Shown: positions 1-13,534, counted from the first letter of the stretch. The stretch: 64,000 nt of DNA from Apostichopus japonicus (GCF_037975245.1 NC_092579.1:18163678-18227677); one strand, 5' to 3'. The notes: generated by a model not told the origin, from the letters alone. Made by a program: numbers and translations.

Positions 1-3000
1 GACCTTTGCTGTATTGATCAGTCTCACACTAATATATATAGAACGAAAAAGGAAAATTCACCCAAGATTGAACCCGGGCCACGGCAATCAAAACATCTGA
101 ATTCTCATCTCAAGCCCAAGTTCCCTAAGACACAGAGACTTTAACCTAACCATACATGTGATCATTGACAGTGCTACGTCAAGTAAAGTACCCACTCGCT
201 GCATCCAAATCCAAAATTCAAATCATGAGTTTGATCGAAGGTTGATGATTGATAGGCGGTCTATAAAAAATATTCATCTGAAAAGAACAGAAACTATACA
301 CATAATGAAAAAGCCAACATAAACGACAAAATGATAGCGGAGGATTATTCTATATGACGTAAGCAGTCTATTTAGCTTTAGACTTTTTTCCTGTTTATTA
401 TAACGGGACTATGCTGTATATTCTCATGAGTAAATGCAGTACAAACTGTGGTATATTTAGTTTATTTTAATGATATTTGGATCAAAGTCGGTCTGTTTCA
501 TTGTCAGAAAAGAAACACATGCTCACACAACCGAACAGACAATTACTGATTTGAAAACACCTCGCAAATAATCATGTTTTAGCATACTTTGCTACAAATA
601 AATTATAAAGTCGAGTAAACTTTACTGTTTACAAAAACACAAATGAAGATATTAAGGGAAGGGTAACTGATTTTGGGTGTTTAAAATATGTGACAGTTCG
701 AAAAGTCAAAACTGCTTATTGACTGAAAGCTGAAATTCATAATAACAATCATGCAGTTTGCATCTATAAGCACCGTTATTTTACCCGAATTTCTCAAGGG
801 TGGGGTGGGTGGGGGAGGGAGAGATATTTCCACACAATGATCAAACTTAGCCCTCTGTAAACATAGACAGTAGTAAATAAACAAATGATATTAATACGTA
901 CTTTCAGAAGAGGGAATTTCGACGTATATAGTTTGGTTTGGTAAAAAATAAAGTTCAGTTATACTCTAAGAAAGTAACTTTAATGGATAGAAAGTATGGA
1001 TAAAAATGTACAAACGATGTTATAATCTTAAAAGGATATTACTAAAGAGCTAAGTTCTTTTTTTCTTTAATTCACATTCATCGACATAAAACAAGAACAA
1101 ATACAAACCAGCACTATTTCAAAAAGCATTTACTCATTTAGTTTACAGGTTGAGAGAAAAAGACATTTTGAAAATGATGCCAGGTCCCCCAAACTTATAA
1201 ACCAGTCAGCAGTCATAAATTAAATGTTGCAATGTATACAACTCTTTTATTGTTCGTCATAGACTATATATTCCTTTAAAACGTCAGACACAATCAAAGA
1301 TACAATACATTTTCAATCTACATAAAATGATTCATCGACGTCTGTAGGTAAGAAATTCTCTCCCCATCGGCATTATCGGTCACCTTTAGAGATGTTTAGA
1401 TACCCTTTTTTTCTTCGACATAATGTAATAGTCTCTGCATAATTGGAAAAGTCGGGCAAGGGAGAGAAATAGGTATAATGTAATGCTGCACACAGTCAAC
1501 CATTATAATATCACGGAACGCCGTCTTACTTATGTCCAGGTCTTGTAGATTGCAACGTGGTGATAGTCCTGGGTTTGTTTTTTATTTTATTTTTATGTGA
1601 AACTTCGAAAGCTAAATGAAACTGACTGAAAGACGATGTCAATTTTATATGATTCATGGGCAAGGGTAGGTGAACAGGACATTAGAGGGGCTGCTGGGAG
1701 GTGAGAGGGGAACGGGAGATGGGTGTAGAGGAGATGGGAGGGAAAGTATGAGGGTAGAGTGGAATCGGAAAGGACAGGTCACGTCAGGTATGACAGGAGA
1801 AACAAACATTGTGTGGAAGAAGTGCACTTGTTCTGTAACCGAATTCTGGTAACCATAATTACGTCTGCTGAAATCAGCCATTATAACGTTCTGACGTCAT
1901 GCTATGCAATTACTTGTTTAGTTTTGTTGTTGATACTTTTGTTTTGTTTTCCAACTCGTATTCCCTATTCACTGTGTATGTTACGTTAATGGTTGATGAA
2001 ACTCAAGTTACATTTAGCATGGCAAACCTATTAACACTTTAATTTTACAAAGACACATTTTAAATAATCTTGGTTTCGTCTATACCAGCTCATGTTTTTA
2101 AATGTTGACCTATGACCCCTGCAAAGCTTTTAACGCAAGTTCATCCGCATATCAATGCAGCAGTTTTCTAAAAGGGGAAAAATGATGGCTGCAGGGGTAA
2201 TAACAATAATTCAACCAATATGTCCGAACAATCTTATAAGATAAACTGAAAGTCCATAAACGTGAAATAAATACCTCTAGTTTATTTCCTGGAGCGGTAC
2301 GAGGCCATCAGTTAGGACATTTGTTCATATTCTTTATAGAACAAGATTGATCGAATTCGTTATTACGAGACAGAAATTTACATTTCATTTTTGTTTGTTT
2401 TTTAACGATGGAGACGCTGTGACGTTGATAAAGTTCAAGGCGAGGCTGCTTTTAAAAACAAAAATTGTGTGTGAATACTTTGCAACGGTGAAGGGCCGAA
2501 AGACGGGGTATATTATACCATTGGAAAGATATTTCATACGTCATAAGACGGACGATCATAGCTAAGGATTGCTGGTTTTAATCGAGTAATGGAATTCTCA
2601 GTGCTTCTCGTGATAAGCCGTGTTGAATCTTTCACGCTAACCTTATATAGCGAGGTACATTGACAAGTATATCAATTGGTATAATGAAATCTTGCATTTC
2701 ATAATTTTTTAGTTTTCCATTTCAATTGGGTTCATTGAGGTTCGTTCTATCATGGCTACAAGGTTTTATATAAATATCGATGATACTGTATTTCATGAGC
2801 ATAGAGAAATGATATGTACACCCTTGACGAGTTTACGGGGGTGGGCGGGGAGGGTGGTGCGGAGTGAAGATTCACTGCAAGGTTCAAACACGTAACTAAA
2901 AGGTATCATTTCAAGTTTGTTTCAGAAAGATTGGGAATGAAAATGAATGACGCAGTTTGTTTGGTCAAAGAAACATGTAAACTGAGAGAGTAAATAGGGC

Positions 3001-3744
3001 AAGTGGGAAAGAGGGGTGTGATGTTGTGCGGTGGATCAGTGGGTGCAATAATCTCGTGAACTTAGTTACTTCACTAAGCCCAGACTAACCTTTACATGTA
3101 AAAAATGATTTACCTTCATACACTGTATATTAGTACATTGATTATCAAAAAAATGGAGACAAAAGAATTATGTCCATGATATTTATATATCAACAATAAT
3201 GAAATGAAAAATATTTAATTACAAGAGGCAATATACCTTTCTGTTAAAATTGCGTGTGAAAGGTTTGAAAATAAAGGTAATTAACCCAGAGCCCGTGACT
3301 GTATAACAATTCCCATTCTCGTCAGGCCTGGTATCAAATCTCGTTGGCCAGCATCCACGAAACCACGTGACATTTGAATTCACAGTGATTCGCAATTTTG
3401 TGCATATACCATGCACTAACCACATTTGTTGCCTGCAGAATATGCAGGTTAGGACTCATATTCATGAAAATGATGATAACACATATTCAGGTCCATGCAT
3501 ATTCATAATATTGTTCTATTGTTCTGTGCCTTTACTAAAAGTTTGAAAGTTAATTGAATATTGGATTCACCATTGACAGTGGCATACACTATTACGATTT
3601 TTTATTTACTTGTGTATTTATTCATTCATTTTCTTTAATGGCGCATGTGTAAATATGTATCATTAATATAACTGTTAGTAGTTTCGGAGACCGTCTGTCA
3701 TTCAACCAATGTTTATCTATTTCCTTTTGTTTATTTATTTATAG
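1..3744. other. Non-coding upstream region and putative RASD intron
   Basis: No coding exon is convincing here. The RASD-type exon starting at 3745 needs at least one upstream exon carrying the P-loop and switch regions, but no P-loop-like coding stretch (GxxxxGKT) was found on the plus strand. The first exon therefore probably lies before base 1. The short open frames here are low-complexity or unsupported by splice sites. The stretch ends in a T-rich tract followed by an AG at 3743-3744, which serves as the splice acceptor. Confidence 0.5.
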
Positions 3745-4319
3745 GAGACATTTTCATCCTCGTGTTTAGCTTCGCGGATCGTAACTCCTTCCATGAAGTT
3801 GTTCGACTACGTGATCAAATTGCTGAGACGAAGTTACAAATCAAAGGGAGTAAAGTCGTTCCCATGGTGATAGCAGGCAATAAATGTGATCTCGCGCAGG
3901 AGGAGAGACAAGTGAATTCGGAAGAGGCCCTGAGGATGTTTGATACCGCCCGGAGATGTACCTACATCGAAACGTCGGCTAAAAGACTCATGAACATTGA
4001 CGTACTCTTCAAAATTCTTTTCGAAAACGCCAAACTACCCAGCGAAATGAGCCCATCTTTGCACAGAAAGATTAGCGTAAGTCAGAGCCCTAATTTGAGG
4101 CCCTCCGGACCTGGTAAATGGGGTATTCGTCGTAGGCTGAGTGAGGCGTGTGGCATGGTGACGCCAAACGCCAGACGCCCCTCGGTGAGGAGTGATCTGA
4201 TGCAACTGAGATTTCAGGCGATTCACGGGAGCAGCTTCGATTTCGAAGATGAAGACGAAGAACACAAGACGGATGCCGTTCAAAGGAAGTTACGTAAATT
4301 GATGTGTTGCATATCCTGA
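3745..4319 (+). CDS. RASD1/RASD2-like (Dexras/Rhes) small GTPase, last coding exon
   Basis: This is the terminal exon of a Ras-family GTPase. It follows a T-rich acceptor ending in AG at 3743-3744, opens with two bases that complete a split codon, and reads GDIFILVFSF onward to a TGA at 4317-4319. It holds the G4 motif NKCD and the G5 motif ETSAK. It then has the blocks AKLPSEMSPSLHRK and ARRPSVRSDLM, which are hallmarks of the RASD1/RASD2 C-terminal extension and are absent from ordinary Ras. The protein ends in a CAAX box, CCIS, so prenylation and membrane attachment are expected. RASD proteins modulate heterotrimeric G-protein and nitric-oxide signalling; that role is family knowledge. An acidic run (DFEDEDEE) before the CAAX box is a local feature. 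The first exon with G1-G3 is not in view, so the entry is partial. No symbol is assigned because RASD1 and RASD2 cannot be separated from this exon. Confidence 0.9.
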
Positions 4320-4574
4320 CCTGGAAATTTGGAGGGGAAAAAAAAAGGAGAGCCAAATTCCCAGGTACTTGGTTTTGACGCCAGAAAAATGACATGTTTA
4401 AATGTCTCCCAGGATATATAAGAGGGAAAATGTTCTCAAGATCGGAGAGATGTAACCTGCATATTGATGAGTATATTCAATAGGAAGATGAAAGACCGAT
4501 TGAGGAATTTGAGATGAACAAACGATGGTTAAAAGATGTAGACCTCGGTTTAACTAGCATACAGAATACAAGAA

Positions 4575-4580
4575 AATAAA
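4575..4580 (+). promoter_or_regulatory. Candidate polyadenylation signal of the RASD-like gene
   Basis: AATAAA lies about 255 bases after the stop codon, in an A-rich context. It is the first canonical hexamer downstream on the plus strand and would give a short 3'UTR. Transcript ends are not visible in the sequence, so this is a positional inference. Confidence 0.4.
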
Positions 4581-7500
4581 AAACTATACAAAGGCTTATC
4601 GCGAACTTCAGTTCATAGAAGTAACATGTTTTTTGGTCGACACATTTTCTTACTATTTACTGATTAACATTTTCACTCGATTTAAGATGTAAGTTTTTTT
4701 CTTATAATGGAGACACCTTTGAATTGAAACGTCCATGAGCCAGTCGTGTGTTAGAGTTTGGCATATATGAAGATGTGACCGTATGTTTGCATTCGGTAAT
4801 ATGTAGCCTGTATACGTCTAACAGTATAAGAAAAGTATACACAAGATTTGGAGTTGAATGGCATCACTTGTTTTGCATTCCATGATGTGAGAAAGCGACG
4901 AAAAGGGGCCGCCATTTTCAGTTACAATTCATTCGATAGATTCTTAATCAAGGGTCAGTTTAAGTTCGGTTAATTAGGATATTTAACCGCATTTTCGAAA
5001 CACAGTCGGCCATGAAGCGAGATGGAAGGTTTAGGGGATACAGGTCTGGGCTAGGGCTAAATGAGGGGGACGGGAAATTATGGAGGGGGCCCAAGAAAAG
5101 CAGTATACAGAATATCTCGTTAATGGCTTAAGAATTTATAAGCTGATCAAGGATTCATGACAGCTAATCGAATATAAGCCAGAATATCACGTTAGGATAA
5201 GTTAGCCTGTACACACAAATATAAAATTATTTTTGTTGAACTATGTCAGTTTAGTAATCCTGGAATACTAAAACAAATGTAGTTGACAACTAATGGGTTA
5301 GCACTTCCGACAAGGGGCAGAAATTCATTCTGGGCGTTATAAAGTATTTGAAGATGTACTTCAGTGGAAACTTTCAAGAAAGGAAGAGTTACTGGGGGCA
5401 TACCTGCTGAAACTTCGACAGGCTTTAACACTATATTATAATGATTGACAATTTCACGTTTGTTCGTCTGTGAAGACCCTCGTCCGGTTCTTCTCTATGT
5501 GTTATTATCTTGCTATCTGCTAGTTCCATCTAGCTATTTGACCACCAGTCAATTCTCAGTTAACTTTGATTTATTGTTTGGCCTAGAAATAAATTCTACA
5601 ACTCTTTATTAATAAAAAATGTCATCCTTAACTTTATTTGCGGTCGGAAATATGAAACGTCAGCAACCTACACTAGGATAAATCCAATAACTTCGTTGTA
5701 TTTAAAGGTATGGTTCGTATTTCCTTTGGTAAATTGTGTACGTAATTGAGCCTCTAGATATTTCCAGAAGAAGAAGACAAAAATAGCACTGGCAATTTTA
5801 ATCAACTAACTATTTCTACGAAGTCCTTTCGATGACGTCACTGAATGAATATAATGCATAACTCCTCTCTAGCAGACAATGTAGACTTATCTTTTAACAA
5901 TGCTTTCTCGATAGAAATTCCCATGTGTATTGCATTCTTCTTTTATTTTCCTCCTGCTTTTGTTTAGTTTTAATTAAAAGTAGCTTAGCACAAGAATTCA
6001 TTAACACAAGTGCATATTTCAAAGATTCGCAAGGACGTTTTTTAGACTATATCCACCAAGCTAGTTTTGATCCCTCAGCTTCAACAACACATCAAAGTTT
6101 GATTAACGGAGACCATATTTGTTGGTTACATTATTTTTGTTCTCCTTTTGGCTTCTGATGGTACTTCTGAGAATTAGTCGTAATTATAATGTGTGCTTTT
6201 TGGTTTTGAAACCAACCTGCCCGGATTTTTGGTCTCTTACAAGCACAAAATAGCTTGCTACTTATGGTCATCCTTTCGTAACGAAATAAGTTTACAAATT
6301 AAAGAATTTTAAGGCAAAAAAAATATTACATTCTTTCACTCTGTGCATCAAAAAAAAGTAGCTGCAACTTTAGAATTCATTTGTTCGTTAAACAAAGTGT
6401 ACAATTATTAAATCAGTCGTCTTTGATTTTAATTTGATTTGATTTTTTTACTTTTAACTGCATAGGTTGTAAATATAAAAATTTTAAACATAAAAATAAG
6501 ATAAGATAAGAAAATGACATATTTGATTACAGATAAATGTGTTTTTTTGGATGTTTGCTTTCAACGCTTTGTAATACATTTAATACACGATTGAAATAAA
6601 CCTAAAGTTTCTTCTAAACTATCCATTTCTGTTTTCATTGTTTTTTTCATTAATTTAAAGTTCGGGTCAGGGACACAAAAATATAAAGCCTGTGTAGGGT
6701 GTTTGCAACAAAACTGTACGTCTTTCAAAGTTATTATTATACTTCCTTCTGTACGATTCCGAAAAAAAACTTGCTAAACTTACTTCGTAACGTCAATTCT
6801 CGTAACCATTAAACATGCTTGAAAATAAAACCAATGTATAAAGGCTTGATGAAAGAATCTCAAAGAGCTGTTTCAATGTCTTGAGAAAGATGTATCATCT
6901 AGACTACGCCTCTATAGGCCACCTATCCTAACATTACTTTGCACAGAAGAATCGGGCTATGTTACGTTGATAACCATGCACAGAGGGTAAGAGCCTAGGT
7001 GATGGACAACTCTCCATGCGAATAGGGGGTGTGTCAGAGGGTGCTTTTTGACCTACTTTCATTTGTTCATCGTGTAGACACCACTGTTTTACTGTGTGTT
7101 CGCTCGCCACCATGCTATCGGCGATCTCGTGACGTCACTTGTGATGTCCAACTACCGTATGCCGTGGGCGCATAATGGCGAATGTATGACTATACAACTG
7201 TACAGCAATGTCTATCATGGTGGTAATGATAGAGCCCCTGACGCCAGCTCACATAACATATGTACATAGCCTAGCATACTTTGCATAACAAAAAACGGGC
7301 TGAAGTTTTCATTGTCACTCGCTAATCGCATAACCAGTTGATAACACCTTTCTGGATTAGATGACAAATTTCACAGAATTCTTTGAGAGTATTGCATGTT
7401 GTGACCTCGGTGCAGAAGAAGGAAGCCCGTAACCATCCGGGCGCAGGGACTGTAACCCCCTCCCCTCCCTCCCTCCCTCCCCCTCCCTCCCTCCCCTCCC

Positions 7501-8767
7501 TCCCCTCCCTCCCCTCCCTCCCCTCCAAAAGCAGGCTACTGTTCCCCTCTCCCATCTTTACCACCATCATGAGTAAAATCAAAATACCAAGTTACAGGAT
7601 ATGAATATTGTGCCCTCCTTAAAATGTTGGTGCACCTCCAATGGCCCTAATGGGGTATACATGAGTGGCATGAAGTTACGTGGGGCTATTAGCTACATTT
7701 CATTTGATAACGTGACAGTTTATTACGTTTTTTGGACGTTATATAAAAACATATGTAGCAAAAGGACGAAAATACGGGTGATTTGAGGCTCGATAATTGT
7801 TCAAAAGCAGTTTAGTGGAATAACTCCGGTTCAATCATAAACCTATTCTTAACGTATATTTTCGTTCATTTTGTCAATTAAATAACCATAAAAACAAATT
7901 GGTTAAAAATGTCTTAACGATGTTTTTATTCTTCCTTTCTCTCATTCTTGTTTTTGTTGCACTGTATACTAAAGGACTTGTTTACGATTGAAGAGATCGC
8001 TCCCTTAGGGTAAAAGATCAAAATATATCCATCAAAAGCCTCTTAAGAACCTTGAAATGACATGCCTGGGTTAACCAAATCAAGTATGTAATCGTGTGAC
8101 TACATAGGCCGGACACCTTAAAAAGGATTTCACAATACGCACTTCCAAGACACCAATTTTCTTTTGGTTAGCTATACACTGAATTTGAAGCTTAACACTA
8201 AGGCGAGATATTTTTTTTATTTTTTGTTTGTTTCGTAATCAAGCCTGAACATTTAGAATAAGAAATTAGGTCCTCTGACGCGCGAAAGTCTCTATTAACT
8301 GCAGGCGCAGCTTATACTAACAGTTTGATGAAAAGATGCATATATATATAGTAATAAATAATAACAAGTATACAGAAACAGGTCACCGTGTATTTAACAT
8401 TGGCCCAGAAAGGACATGGTTGGGGGAGGGAGGAGGGAATTAAAGAGATCACCCTCTTCAAAGTTTACAACTTTTTAATCGTAAATATCGACATTATGAT
8501 GACTAAATTTCGAGTTTCTATCTCAAGGTCAAAATATTAACGTAAAAAGGCCAGATTTGTGGTTACAAAGTAAAAGGTTAACATAATTTACTTTTGGGCT
8601 ACTGTAGGATTTCGATAGTTGGAAAATAATTTAAAATAATTTCAATCATTCAAATGAAGGTTCTGCTCTTCGAACTTTCTATTTAATTCAGTTACAATAT
8701 ATTGGTGTTTCGTAATACATAGTCGTATAGTCATGCTCAAATTAAAACTAGAATCACAAGTAATTAC
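4581..8767. other. Gene-free stretch with simple repeats
   Basis: No coding exon, RNA gene or dated mobile element was recognised. One open frame at 5925-6158 begins with a hydrophobic leader-like run, but it has no splice context or family match. A cytosine-thymine minisatellite at 7456-7526 is listed separately. Confidence 0.4.
7456..7526 (+). repeat. (CCCTC)/(CCTC) pyrimidine minisatellite
   Basis: About 70 bases of CCCTC and CCTC units without a purine. The minus strand is a G-run tract that could form G-quadruplex or triplex DNA. The apparent protein frames on both strands here are products of the repeat. Confidence 0.85.
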
Positions 8768-9010
8768 AGTGTTAGCTCAAGGAGTGTTAGCTCAGTGCTT
8801 AACGCCGGTGCCTTTCAATCATAAGGTCCCGAGTTCGAGTCACTCCAAGATTAATGTATGTCGTCCAGTTACAGAGTTGTTGACAATTGACAATTCATAA
8901 TCATGGACGTTAAATATGAATCTAAGAGGCTGACTTCGATCAGCTTGCGGCTTTGATAAGCCAATGAGGCTTCCTCGCGAGTTCATGCATGCAGGAGGAT
9001 CTAAAAATAC
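8768..9010 (+). mobile_element. tRNA-derived SINE, copy 1 (duplicated 5' end)
   Basis: The head is tRNA-like, with a box A-like TTAGCTCAGTG and a box B-like AGTTCGAGTCACTCC. It is followed by a body shared with copies at 16282 and 26761. The tail contains a stem-loop around CTTCG, a second hairpin GGCTT-TGAT-AAGCC, and the common 3' end GGAGGATCTAAA. The first 13-14 bases of the element (GTGTTAGCTCA) appear twice in succession at the 5' end. No poly-A tail is present. Box A and box B suggest transcription by RNA polymerase III when the copy was active. Confidence 0.85.
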
Positions 9011-11110
9011 AATTGCAGATGGAACGTTAGATACATCAGAACGACAGATCTAGCCTATTTCTTCCCGCGAGGTGGATAAGAGATAAATGTTACCTGATAA
9101 TAAACCACGTTCCAGCTAGTATCGACAACATGCTCAAGTTCTCTCTTTAAGCAGGAGGCATACATACCCTCGCATATACTACTCGTTAGTACGTTTTCCA
9201 CCGAAGCTTGCGGCACTTTTAGCTGACTATTATAACTCGAAGTTGCTAATGTGTGTGCACCTTCTTTAAAACACGCTGTCACTCCCCGCATGCACAATTA
9301 CTGTCGAGTTGACACTTTTAGGGCAAAACCTGTGCTCATCTATATTTGTAGGTCGTAGACAGCGAGTCTGTGTTTTGAACAGAAAGGAACTTCAGTACCT
9401 CGGCCTCTATATGTGGATTTTAAAAATGCTCAAATCAAATCCGAACGACACATTTTAAGGTCAAGTGTATATCGCCGGTGTTGTATTAAGTGTAATAACA
9501 TCAATTATGGACGTGGACAGGGGGTCATGCCAACCCCCCCCCCTCCCCCTCTCCCCGCCCACCTTCCACCCCTTATAATCTTTAGAGCAATGTTTTCAAA
9601 TACTTCTGACAAATAAACAACATGGAGTTATGCACGTGACTTCTTTCTTGGACCTTACCGCGGGCCATTGGACCCCACACCTCAGGGTACACGCTACACA
9701 GGCGTGATGCCACTGTTAGCAACACGTTCAACACCACTGAAGATTAGTCTGACCACTGCCTCCCCACTTCCCCCCCCCCTACCCCTTCCCTCAATCGTCT
9801 CAATCCTTGCGTTGGCGGGATTGCATATTATAGCGCGACAACTTACATTGATAACGTATAGTTGCGTGTAGAGAGATGTAGAATTTACAAACTAACTATA
9901 CAATGAAGCTAATTAAGAAAGCAACCATTCAATACATAAGGGAACCAAAACAGTGTTCCTTTAACTTAAAACTTCAATTATGTAACTACTCTCTTTTACG
10001 TCCGACAAACACAAATTTATAATATCTTAATTAACGATGATAACAGCTTCAGTAAATCAAAATTTTTAAATTTCAAACAGAAATTCTATGAATACGTATA
10101 TATTATCTTTAAGCGATACGCGGTTCGTTTTCCATTAACCAAAATCACCTCCCTCTTCATAAAATTCATTCTGGCAACAGTATATTATCGGGATGGTTGT
10201 TGAAAGCTTTTTCCTTTTTCTTTGCATTTTTTGTTTGTTTTTGTTTTTCCTGGGGCTCAGTGATGATATCGTTGGATTTTTGTCAACATACTGTTACAAT
10301 CATGCATTAAGCGTTAAAGGTTTGTTGATGTTAAAAAAATACTGAGCACTTTAAATTGAGATGTCCGTATTTTTAAATTATGAATGGATGGCATTGAAGG
10401 AAATTGATTTTACGAAACAGAAAGGATGATAGAGAAGTATTCCCTTCGAGATAGTTAATATCACTGAAGACGAATGGATGACACAAATATATGGGAAGAG
10501 ATAAAACACAATCTGCCTGGCGAAGAGAAAATATAATTATGGCAGAAGAAAACTTTAAAGTGGTTTACACAGCTGTAGAGGACTAAAGGAAAAACATTGC
10601 TCAACAATTTAAGAAGTAGGATTACTTTGTAAAAGCTATTTTCAAGTCAATTAACAAAGATAAAACTTTTAAAAAAATTACATGTTTCGGTTAGAGTTAT
10701 TTGTCATGATTTATTTAAAACCAATATATTACATTGGTTCATGTAATGGCTTGATTGGGTTTGCTTTAATGACTATAATTACGGTTGTATTAATTTAGTT
10801 TTATTGTATAATACAACTAAAACAAATTATAATATAAATTTGATGAAGCGGCAGCTACGCTATCAACTTTAATTAATATGAATTATATATAATTGTAGTA
10901 TGATTATCCAATCTACTGACACTACAAAGTTAATTATCTCTTGCTTGTGTTTTGCTTCACATGTTGGAGGGAGCCCAGGGGCATGAGAGGGGCCTCGAGA
11001 GAGGAATGCAAAACTATACTTATTCCTGCGAATAGACAACTTTCTTTAGTAGACGGCTCTTAGCAGACTACATTTACGTCATTCCTTAAAAACGAATCCA
11101 TATTGTATTG
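9011..11110. other. Gene-free stretch
   Basis: AT-rich sequence with C-runs near 9534-9560 and 9770-9790. No exon, RNA gene or complete mobile element could be supported. Confidence 0.4.
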
Positions 11111-11113
11111 ACC

Positions 11114-11215
11114 AGAGGCGGATATAGGACTTTGAGAACTGTGTAGGGGGGGGGGGGTTAGTGAGGTTTATAAAACCGACTCACCTGTAGGGGCTCTGAC
11201 CCCCCCCCCCCATCA
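11114..11215 (+). mobile_element. Possible truncated hAT-like MITE with G-run and C-run
   Basis: It begins CAGAGGCGGATATAGG, which resembles hAT terminal repeats such as those at 52090. It contains a run of G residues near 11146 and a matching C-run near 11200, as in the two complete elements at 42529 and 52090. No matching 3' terminal repeat or 8-bp target duplication was found, so it is either truncated or only similar by chance. Confidence 0.3.
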
Positions 11216-11310
11216 TTCCGTTTAGACGTGCAACGGTGCATCCTTATGCAAACTTGGGCTATAAATTAGGTCTGCACGAATAGGCTTGATAATAGCTACG
11301 TTTACTTTCT

Positions 11311-11670
11311 TTGTGTGTTGTTGTGTGTTGTTGTGTGTTGTTGTGTGTGGTTGTGTGTTGTTGTGTGGGGTTGTGTGGGGTTGTGTGTTGTTGTGTGTTG
11401 TTGTGTGTTGTTGTGTGTTGTTGTGTGTTGTTGTGTGTTGTTGTGTGTTGTTGTGTGTTGTTGTGTGTTGTTGTGTGTTGTTGTGTGGGGTTGTGTGGGG
11501 TTGTGTGTTGTTGTGTGGGGTTGTGTGGGGTTGTGTGGGGTTGTGTGGGGTTGTGTGGGGTTGTGTGGGGTTGTGTGGGGTTGTGTGGGGTTGTGTGGGG
11601 TTGTGTGGGGTTGTGTGGGGTTGTGTGGGGTTGTGTGGGGTTGTGTGGGGTTGTGTGGGGTTGTGTGTGG
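11311..11670 (+). repeat. 10-bp minisatellite, 36 units of TTGTGTGKKG
   Basis: Exactly 36 contiguous 10-bp units were counted. The two main variants are TTGTGTGTTG and TTGTGTGGGG, and two units are TTGTGTGTGG. The first 20 units are mostly the GTTG form. Units 21 to 35 (11511-11660) are fifteen consecutive GGGG units. In that block G4 runs recur every 10 bases with 6-base loops, which fits the standard G-quadruplex motif on the plus strand. Open frames on both strands (Cys/Val-rich or Thr/His/Asn-rich) are by-products of the repeat. Confidence 0.97.
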
Positions 11671-13388
11671 TTGATCCACATCTATTGGTTCGATACAAGC
11701 CTTTACTTTGCGACAAATTTGAAAATAAACAATTTCTGTTTTGTCTTTTTGCTTTTACTTTTAAGGTTTAACAAATATCGACAGCAAAGTTTAACATAAT
11801 TGTCATGTCTCGACTGAACTTCAATTCCTCCATTCTATTTGTTGATGGCACTGCAATACAGAATAGCCTATGTTCATTTGTCCGTATTAACATCATTGTG
11901 TGTGTGTGTGCTTCTTAGCAGGAATTGACAGCGTCGAGTCATCGAGGTGGCCCCTACCATAGTAATGAATGAGTCAGTTTAATTCAAGGGACAGTAGAAA
12001 GATGCAGTGTTCCAATTAGCCTGAGCAGGGGCGGAGGAAGAGGGCTCAATCTAGACGGCAAAAGCTCGGTTTGAAGGAATAAACCGCAAGGATATTTCAA
12101 ATCGTTCGGGAATAATGGATTCACTTTGTAATGTTAACCAGAATTTTTTTTTCATCAAAAAGGTTATTTTCTAATTACATTTTTATTCCGCGTATAACTT
12201 TTCAACAACAGGATACTTTATAAAGAACAGAGGGCACGTTTAAATTACAAAAAAATGGACGGAGGGTCCTTCTATTCCCAAAATGAACAGTTCTTAGTTA
12301 TGACAAGGAGAACTTCGGAGTTTCAAATATCCAGGGAAACGTATCCCCTTCCCCCCCCCCCCCTCGTCCGTTTCTCCTTTCCTGTGGCTCCTGTAACCCT
12401 GATGAGCTTTAGTTTCCTTAATTTTCTTGGCAAAATTCTCTTGCATATCTATATAAATACCTTTACATATAATCGAAGAGTGTTTCAACATTTAGCCTTG
12501 TAGGATAATCGCTAAATTACTACTCCTCCATGTTGTATATACACAAGCTACGTATATACATAAATAAACCTCTGTACTGTCATCATTCAATTGGGGAGTA
12601 TTCAGGAAGCGTGCATCCATCTTTTACTACTATATGCGACGAAACGTTTGCTCATATATACTCACAAACGTTTTATCGCCTAGCAAACATTAATGTATAG
12701 GCAGATAATTAAATATTATTTCAACTTTATCAGCTTGAACACGAAAAAAAGCTATTAGCGATGTTTAATTTATATACTTGATTGATGTAAATGTCCATGT
12801 TGGATTAGCACTAGTTTTATATAGAACATAAAAAGCAAGACATGCGTTAATGTATTCCCAATACACAGGACAGGAAATAAATTCACCGGTCTTGATTTAC
12901 TATTCAATCCACAGCGCACTATATATACTCTGTTGTATAGCTTTGTTGACTTCGTGCTTACAAATAAATCATAAAATCGGAGAGATTTGAAATTAATGTG
13001 TTTACACAGATGATCATGCATCTTGTAGTGTAAATACATAAATCAGCTGCACATTAATGTGTTGGGAGAAAGAGAGCAGAAAATTTCCACTACAATTAAG
13101 AGAATGACATTGATTAATTTCTTAAACTCAAAATATAAATTTTCCAAAAACGTGATGTTTCAATATCAGTGCAGTATTTGTAAAAGTTTATTTGTTTATG
13201 GTTTGATAGAACGATGCATTTGTGGGTGGTGGTGGAAGGCTTAGATATTTAGCATGTTGCTCAAGGTACAGAGTCTCCCTAAAGTCCCCTCCCCCCCTAA
13301 TATCCCTTTATTGCTCTTTCTCACCTTTCCCCTTCCTTCCTCAGACATTTTAACTATAGTTTGTGCATGCTTTATTTCAACTTATGTT
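11671..13388. other. Gene-free stretch
   Basis: No supported gene. A hAT-like 5' end (CAGGGGCGGAGG) at about 12027 has no matching partner. The remaining sequence is AT-rich with short homopolymers. Confidence 0.4.

Positions 13389-13534
<146 letters not shown>

Noticed and set aside
5925-6158. Secreted peptide with a hydrophobic leader
   Set aside because: The leader-like start comes from a T-rich tract. There is no ATG in a good position, splice context or family match.
11311-11670. Telomere-like TG-rich tract
   Set aside because: The unit TTGTGTGGGG differs from the TTAGGG repeat expected in deuterostomes, and the array lies in the interior of the sequence.
11222-11799. Cys/Val-rich or Thr/His-rich repeat proteins
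   Set aside because: Several overlapping frames on both strands are open through the 10-bp minisatellite, and flanking sequence gives no coding support.
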